A stretch of DNA of 64,000 nt from CAYUVA01 sp964448115 [NCBI: uncultured bacterium]. Lineage in GTDB: Bacteria; CAYUVA01. Every line of letters starts with the position of its first letter. Position 1 is the stretch's first letter. Positions 59,320 to 64,000 of the stretch are shown in pieces. The stretch lies in NCBI GenBank assembly GCA_964448115.1, contig CAYUVA010000020.1:7226-71225 (forward strand), in the 5' to 3' direction. The position numbers were made by a program, and so were the translations under genes. A model generated the notes under the pieces. That model saw only the letters and a list, made by a program, of their open reading frames with translations. It had not been told where the DNA came from and searched no databases.

Positions 59320-61340
59320 TTTGCCCCCTTTCCATGCAATCTCTGGGCAAGGATACTGATGTCCGCTCCGTCGATAATTCCATTGCAGTTCACATCAGCC
59401 GCAGCGAGCCACTTATTGGATTGTTGTCTCACATCAGCGCCGAAGTTTTCACAAATAAGCTTGAAATCATCGTCCCCAAAGACGCCATCTTCATTCACAT
59501 CGCCGCTTTTTTGTCCCTCATCGCCCCCTTGATCGCTGACCTTCTTGGAGTAGTTGCTTTCCACGCCCCAGTTGCTTACTGAGGTTGCTGCATACCAGAA
59601 GATCTGGTTTACCGGCAAATCAGGGTCAATATACATGTTTTCATTGATCAGCTTCGAGTTAAGACGGGTAAAGCTGGAGGTCTCGCTCTCCAGGCGATAA
59701 ACATTATATCCTTCAATCAGCTCAGGATCTGCCGGGCTCCAGGTCAGCTTGTTGTACTTGCGCGCATCGAAAAGGCTCTGCGAATAGATGGGTGTAACCA
59801 TAAGGTTGATCGGCGGATCCGGTCTAACTACCTTGTAACGCATGATGACCTTTGATATGGCGCGAAGACAAACCGGGCAGTAGTCATACTTTGGATCCTG
59901 GCTGCGAGCCTGCATTACGCACGAATTAGCCGTGGGTCTGAACAGGTTACGATAATAGCAAATCTGATAGCACCCAGTTCCTGGTACATCCTCCCACTTT
60001 ACGCATCCCATGTTATCGCAGTTGGGTCCCCAGGCGGGACCGTTCTCGATTCCTCCATCATACTCGTCCATAAGCCCGCCGAAGCTGTGCCCGAACTCAT
60101 GCACGGTTACCACCGGATCCCCTCTGGTGCTCATCGCATAGGAATCGGCTCCTCCGCCTCCGATGGTTACATAAGCTGTCCCTGCCCATAGATCCGAGTT
60201 GATTATCACTATGATCTCATCGTAAGGCAGAACCGAGGCTGCCTCATAAACCTTGGCGCTGTTGCAGCTTATCCAGTTAGTGCCTCCGGTCTCATGCACC
60301 TTGCAACCCAGATCCATCAGGTTATCGACCCTATAGTAGTTGAATACACCGCGAAAATCGACAAAAGGATGCCGCACCTTGAGGTACTGATAGTGATCCT
60401 CCACATCCTGTCGATAGTAATCCAGCTCGGATGCGCTATAGTCATCGCCGAGAAATACGACATCGATGGCATCCTCTGTATCTCGATATTTCTGCAATAC
60501 CGTGTAGTCATGGATCCCCTGTTCCCGTCTTTTAATTTTATCAGGAAGCGTGCCTGTAACTACGGTATCTCCTTTTCGATCTATGATCTTGTATGACCTG
60601 GCGTTTTTGAAAAACGGGATATGCTGCACGGCCTGATACTCGGTAATCTCCCTGCTTCCGCCCTTGAATACATCATCTTGCACGAAGGTTGATGAGATAT
60701 ATCTTTTCACCTGGAAGCCAAAAGACCAGATCTCCCTTTCTTTCTCATCCAGTATTATCAATCGGTGCGATGATGCCCGTTGAACTCGTCTATCCGGGCA
60801 GTATCCTTCCATGATGAATGCATCAATGACATCGATCTTTTCGCCTTTTATCATCAGCTTAAAGGCATATATCTTTCCCTGCATGAAGGTGGGGATCTCG
60901 GTGAAGTCTATAAAGCGATCCATCATAGTGAACATGCCGCTTCGATACTCTTGATCCAGCGTCTTTATCCGTTCCATTATGGTATCTTCTGGTATCATAC
61001 CTCGCAGGGTTTCGAGGTTCTCTCCCTTAGCACCGAGCACGACTATCGAAGGAAAGATATTGATCTCATACTTTTCAACGAGCCCTGGCGCCTGGGTCAT
61101 CTCGTAGGATGTAAGCTGGTATCTTGCTTTAAGCCTCTCTATGGTTTCAGTCATGCGCATGCAATATTCGCAGTCAAGGCTATAAAAATAAAGCAGTTTT
61201 ACCCTTGGCTCAAGATCAATTCTGTTGCTCGCCGTTTGTTGGAGCTTAGGTACAAGTTCGTCAGCCACAGCAATTGAGGTTGTCATTAACAGAACCGTGG
61301 CGGTTATGAGAACGGCTAAATGCCAATAGCTTTTCATCAT
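59316..61340 (-). CDS. secreted M64-family metallopeptidase with thioredoxin-like N-terminus, fibronectin-like and dockerin domains
   Basis: A 674-residue exported protein with a signal peptide (about 1-27). A thioredoxin-like domain (about 45-140) with C-E-Y-C at 57-60 follows. The peptidase domain (about 285-500) carries the zinc motif H-E-F-G-H-S-F-G-G-L-M-D-E-Y near 412 (HExxHxxGxxxD). A fibronectin-like domain covers about 505-605, and a dockerin (about 610-674) has two Ca-binding loops (D-V-N-E-D-G-V and D-V-N-C-N-G-I). M64 peptidases were first described as IgA peptidases. The dockerin implies anchoring to a cohesin elsewhere. It heads an operon with the barrel protein. Confidence 0.88.
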   Translation of the reverse strand: MMKSYWHLAVLITATVLLMTTSIAVADELVPKLQQTASNRIDLEPRVKLLYFYSLDCEYCMRMTETIERLKARYQLTSYEMTQAPGLVEKYEINIFPSIVVLGAKGENLETLRGMIPEDTIMERIKTLDQEYRSGMFTMMDRFIDFTEIPTFMQGKIYAFKLMIKGEKIDVIDAFIMEGYCPDRRVQRASSHRLIILDEKEREIWSFGFQVKRYISSTFVQDDVFKGGSREITEYQAVQHIPFFKNARSYKIIDRKGDTVVTGTLPDKIKRREQGIHDYTVLQKYRDTEDAIDVVFLGDDYSASELDYYRQDVEDHYQYLKVRHPFVDFRGVFNYYRVDNLMDLGCKVHETGGTNWISCNSAKVYEAASVLPYDEIIVIINSDLWAGTAYVTIGGGGADSYAMSTRGDPVVTVHEFGHSFGGLMDEYDGGIENGPAWGPNCDNMGCVKWEDVPGTGCYQICYYRNLFRPTANSCVMQARSQDPKYDYCPVCLRAISKVIMRYKVVRPDPPINLMVTPIYSQSLFDARKYNKLTWSPADPELIEGYNVYRLESETSSFTRLNSKLINENMYIDPDLPVNQIFWYAATSVSNWGVESNYSKKVSDQGGDEGQKSGDVNEDGVFGDDDFKLICENFGADVRQQSNKWLAAADVNCNGIIDGADISILAQRLHGKGAK

Positions 61341-61463
61341 AAGCTTCCTCCCATTTCAGATATATAAAATATTGCCATTTCAGTGTCAAATTCCATCAAT
61401 ATCCCAGATTCTCGGCTTGAAATCGAGGGCGCAGGAATGAAATGGCGCAGATGTCCTCCCTTT

Positions 61464-61588
61464 TGTCATGCCCGCGAAGCCTGTCATCGCGAAGGTGGGG
61501 AGCGGGCATCCAGTTCATATTAATGGCTAATAATAGTGTATTTCCGCCGGAGTTTACCACGAACTTTATGCGGGGCAGGAATGACAAG
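61464..61588. repeat. degenerate REP-like inverted repeat cluster in a gene-free region
   Basis: TTGTCAT at 61464-61470 is mirrored by ATGACAA at 61582-61588, with GCCCGCGAAG...GCGGGCATCCAG (61471-61513) and GCGGGGCAGG (61571-61580) inside. These are variants of the TTCCCGC/GCGGGAA family seen at 22311-22336. The rest of the 61341-61798 gap holds no gene; an AT-rich stretch near its end carries a -10-like site. Confidence 0.55.
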
Positions 61589-61748
61589 GAGGGGGACTAG
61601 GGGCTTCAAGCCTTTGACTTGAAGATCATAATTGATGTAGCTTTAAAAGGAAGATTTGGGGAATAACCCTTTTTAAGAAAAGGGCTTCCCCCAAGAAAAG
61701 CAAATTCAAACTGAATATTGTTCGGGACATTGGTGCTTCAAAGTAAGA

Positions 61749-61754
61749 TATAAT
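61749..61754 (+). promoter_or_regulatory. perfect -10 hexamer before the radical-SAM gene
   Basis: TATAAT at 61749-61754 lies 45 bases upstream of the ATG at 61799. No good -35 is present at the right spacing, so this is only a partial promoter match. Confidence 0.3.
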
Positions 61755-61798
61755 AGTGCTATACAAACCTTAATGTTGAATTATTTTAGGCATTGGCA

Positions 61799-62911
61799 AT
61801 GCAAGATCTATTCAAACTCAAAGTAAAAAGTCTGCTCGATGCGAGGAGGGGTGGCAAACCGCGCCTGCTACTTCTCGAGCTCAACATCACCAATGCATGT
61901 AATCTGGCATGCTTATCATGCTGGCAAAGGGGTATGCAACGAATAAGCACTCGCAATGAGCTGCCTGATGAGCGCTTCCTAGCCATCCTTGACCAGGCGA
62001 TCGCGCATGGAGTCAGGGAGCTTCGGTTGCCGGGAAGCGGCGAACCAATGGTGAAAAGAAAGCTTCTAACAAGGATAATAGAAAGGGCAAAATCCAGTGG
62101 AATTAAGGGTTTGCTGATTACCAACGGGACCTTGATCAATAAGAATATGGCAGCGCTTTTAGTCGATACCGGCTGGGATAATCTGACCATCAGCATTGAC
62201 CATTCGGATCCCAAGCAAAACGACATGTTGAGAGGAAAAAAGGGAACCACGACCAAGATATTGAAAGGCATTGAATTGATAAATCGAGCCAAATCTTCAG
62301 CCAGGTCCCAGCTCCCTGAGTTGCGTATAAATACTGTGCTAAGCTCGCATAATGTTGCTGCGCTGCCCCAACTGGTCGAGCTGGCTGCCCAGCACGGCTT
62401 CTCATCTATCAGCTTCCAGGGGATGACCATCTTCTCGACTATGGGAGAGAAAATGAAGATTAGACCGAGCCAAGCACAGGAGTTTAACGAGAGTGTTATC
62501 AAGACCGATGAGCTTGCAAAAGCAAAGGGTATATATACCAATATTCTCGATTTCGCGGATATCGACCTGGTCAGCAGAACAAACGAGATGGACTGTAAAA
62601 TATGCGAGCAGACCGATCCGCTTAAAGATGACCCATTTTTGGCGCTCCCCTGTTTTGAGCCGTTTTATAACATGGTGATCCTTCCCGAAGGAGAGACCGG
62701 ACCCTGCAGCGTATTCGGAGGGCGGGGCGGAGATGATTGCCGGACCAGATCCATCGAACAAATTTGGCATGGAGCTATATTCAATGGGATCAGAGACACA
62801 CTTCTTAGCGGAGGAATGATGGAATATTGCAGTCAGTGTTGCGTGCCGGTGTTTCTGGAGACATCGCGACTTCGAGAAGCAATAAAGAAAAGCATTACTG
62901 AGCAAGGATAA
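61799..62911 (+). CDS. radical SAM protein with SPASM-like tail
   Basis: About 370 residues from ATG 61799; AGG lies about nine bases upstream, and a TTG six bases earlier is possible. Radical-SAM Cys are C34, C38 and C41 (C-N-L-A-C-L-S-C), followed by G-S-G-E-P-M near 79. A C-terminal region carries C-K-I-C, P-C-S-V-F-G-G-R-G-G and C-S-Q-C-C, consistent with auxiliary clusters. The substrate cannot be told. It is followed seven bases later by the PBP4-like gene, but any functional link is unclear. Confidence 0.82.
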   Translation: MQDLFKLKVKSLLDARRGGKPRLLLLELNITNACNLACLSCWQRGMQRISTRNELPDERFLAILDQAIAHGVRELRLPGSGEPMVKRKLLTRIIERAKSSGIKGLLITNGTLINKNMAALLVDTGWDNLTISIDHSDPKQNDMLRGKKGTTTKILKGIELINRAKSSARSQLPELRINTVLSSHNVAALPQLVELAAQHGFSSISFQGMTIFSTMGEKMKIRPSQAQEFNESVIKTDELAKAKGIYTNILDFADIDLVSRTNEMDCKICEQTDPLKDDPFLALPCFEPFYNMVILPEGETGPCSVFGGRGGDDCRTRSIEQIWHGAIFNGIRDTLLSGGMMEYCSQCCVPVFLETSRLREAIKKSITEQG

Positions 62912-62918
62912 TAATGCT

Positions 62919-63971
62919 ATGAGAGCTTGCATTAGAATAACAATCGCTTGCATACTGGTATGTACGGCAACATATTCAGCTAATCAAATAAAAGATCAGA
63001 TAGAAGAAAGATTGAATGCCCATGGTAAGCGGGCGGGAAGCGTTGCAATTGCACTAAAAAACCTCGAATCTGGCCATTACCTGTATCAAAAGAACATCGA
63101 TATGAGCTTAAAGCCTGCCTCTACCCTGAAGCTGCTCACCTCTGTGGCTGCCCTAAAAATACTAGGCTCTGAACACAAGTTCCTTACAACCTTTTATCAT
63201 ACTGGCAAGATGGAGCGAGGTGAGATATATGGAGATCTCTATGTGAAGTTCGGGGGGGACCCTCATCTTGTCATCGAGGATCTATATTTAATTTGCCATA
63301 AGCTAAAGGTGGAAGGACTAAAAAGTATCCAGGGCGATATTATACTAGACATAAGCATATTCGATCAAAATGCTTCTTGTGTTGGATGGCCAAGTGATCA
63401 CGATGGACACTGGTACACCGCCCCTATAAGCGCTGCAACCATAAACTTCAACACCATCTATCTGAGGATTGACGGCGATGGCTCTGTTCGCAGAAATGCC
63501 TCCATAGTGGTGGATCCACCACTGGATTACATTCGGTTGAAGAATAAAATAAACATAACCAGACATAGCAATAATCCAGTCTGGTATGAGCGAAAAATGG
63601 GACATGGAAGGCTTGAGATAATAGCCCAAGGAAAGATCAAACAAGGAGCCGAGGTAGAGGATTGGCTGTCAGTCATCGATCCGATCAGTTATTTTTCGGA
63701 ATTATTCATTTATTTATTGAATCTTCAGGGAATCGAGATAAAGGGTAACTATAAGACCGGTTGCTTGCCAGAGGATGCCAAGATGCTATATGAGCATGAA
63801 TCTAAGCCACTTTCACAGATAATCTTCGGATTGAATAAGTACAGTAACAACCTGACCGCAGAGATGCTGGTAAAATACCTAGGAGGTATGAAGAACGGCA
63901 TTCCCGGAACTACCGGTAAGGGATTGAGCGTGTTGCGCTCATTCATTCTCCTCGCCGTCCTCGCTCGTTAG
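62919..63971 (+). CDS. dacB: D-alanyl-D-alanine carboxypeptidase/endopeptidase (S13, PBP4-like), 3' end disrupted
   Basis: A 350-residue exported penicillin-binding protein with a signal peptide (about 1-20). The active-site Ser motif is S-T-L-K near 68-71 and the S-x-N motif is S-N-N near 308. The KTG motif and the final third of the protein are absent. After G-K-G-L-S-V-L-R-S the sequence departs from the family pattern and hits a stop at 63971. The last 60 bases are unusually GC-rich with a repeated CTCCTCG, which suggests a frameshift, rearrangement or assembly artefact at the window edge. The role is trimming peptidoglycan. Confidence 0.78.
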   Translation: MRACIRITIACILVCTATYSANQIKDQIEERLNAHGKRAGSVAIALKNLESGHYLYQKNIDMSLKPASTLKLLTSVAALKILGSEHKFLTTFYHTGKMERGEIYGDLYVKFGGDPHLVIEDLYLICHKLKVEGLKSIQGDIILDISIFDQNASCVGWPSDHDGHWYTAPISAATINFNTIYLRIDGDGSVRRNASIVVDPPLDYIRLKNKINITRHSNNPVWYERKMGHGRLEIIAQGKIKQGAEVEDWLSVIDPISYFSELFIYLLNLQGIEIKGNYKTGCLPEDAKMLYEHESKPLSQIIFGLNKYSNNLTAEMLVKYLGGMKNGIPGTTGKGLSVLRSFILLAVLAR

Positions 63972-64000
63972 GGTGGCAGTGATGGCCTCCTCGTGGAGAT

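Overview
This window looks like a chromosome segment from an uncultivated Gram-negative bacterium, probably anaerobic or facultative, of a deep-branching lineage. The Gram-negative envelope is shown by a LolA-like lipoprotein carrier, an MMPL/RND exporter, a TonB-dependent receptor, a small outer-membrane barrel and a lipobox protein. Diaminopimelate epimerase and a PBP4-type peptidase show a peptidoglycan wall. Several radical-SAM enzymes and an indolepyruvate:ferredoxin oxidoreductase point to low-oxygen metabolism. Base composition is intermediate, with clearly AT-rich islands (about 7.5-9.3 kb and 44.5-49.6 kb). I cannot name the phylum from sequence alone. The gene mix (DUF2723 and GT39 membrane glycosyltransferases, bactofilin, Ser/Thr kinase-FGE fusion, dockerin on a secreted peptidase) suits candidate phyla near the FCB/PVC/Omnitrophota-like groups, but that is inference.

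Layout. 0-3.6 kb (minus): exporter, LolA-like protein and a lipoprotein. 3.9-7.5 kb (plus): bactofilin, IolB isomerase and a DUF2723 membrane protein. 7.5-12.3 kb (minus): an AT-rich radical-SAM gene, a GT39 glycosyltransferase and a Xer recombinase. 12.6-17.7 kb (plus): a tightly coupled five-gene set (GT1, E2-fold acyltransferase-like protein, GT2, left-handed beta-helix protein, methyltransferase) that looks like a glycolipid or envelope-glycan pathway. 17.8-21.0 kb (plus): a housekeeping run dapF-pgpA-cinA-thpR. 21.1-30.3 kb: a duplicated Cys-rich secreted protein, an insertion-sequence remnant with small dispersed repeats, a second DUF2723 protein, FtsB-like and guanylate-kinase-like genes, a second GT39, a GT2 carrying an in-frame repeat insertion, and a TPR membrane protein.

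30.4-38.0 kb is a regulatory block: a Ser/Thr kinase-FGE fusion converges on a two-gene minus-strand operon. That operon encodes a multi-receiver hybrid 'kinase' whose phospho-acceptor positions are substituted, and a J-domain/TPR protein lacking the HPD motif. An SGNH hydrolase follows. 38.1-44.5 kb holds a glycosidase-fold protein that has apparently lost its acid/base Glu, a TonB-dependent receptor and a membrane-fused spermidine-synthase-like protein. 44.6-49.6 kb is a GT2 plus radical-SAM island. 49.7-54.1 kb (minus): pfkA, an FHA-GGDEF protein and iorB/iorA, the latter lacking its usual ferredoxin tail.

54.5-55.7 kb: tRNA-Arg(UCG), an RpiB-like protein and a thiamine-diphosphate-enzyme relic with an internal deletion. 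55.8-61.3 kb (minus): a flavin/2Fe-2S reductase translationally coupled to a phytoene-desaturase-like oxidoreductase, then a small outer-membrane protein coupled to a secreted M64 peptidase with thioredoxin-like and dockerin domains. 61.8 kb to the end: another radical-SAM enzyme and a PBP4-like peptidase whose 3' end is disrupted at the window edge.

The best candidates for something undescribed are the pseudo-signalling operon at 32.6-36.3 kb, the glycolipid-like cluster at 12.6-17.7 kb, and the repeat element domesticated inside a glycosyltransferase gene at 27.9 kb.
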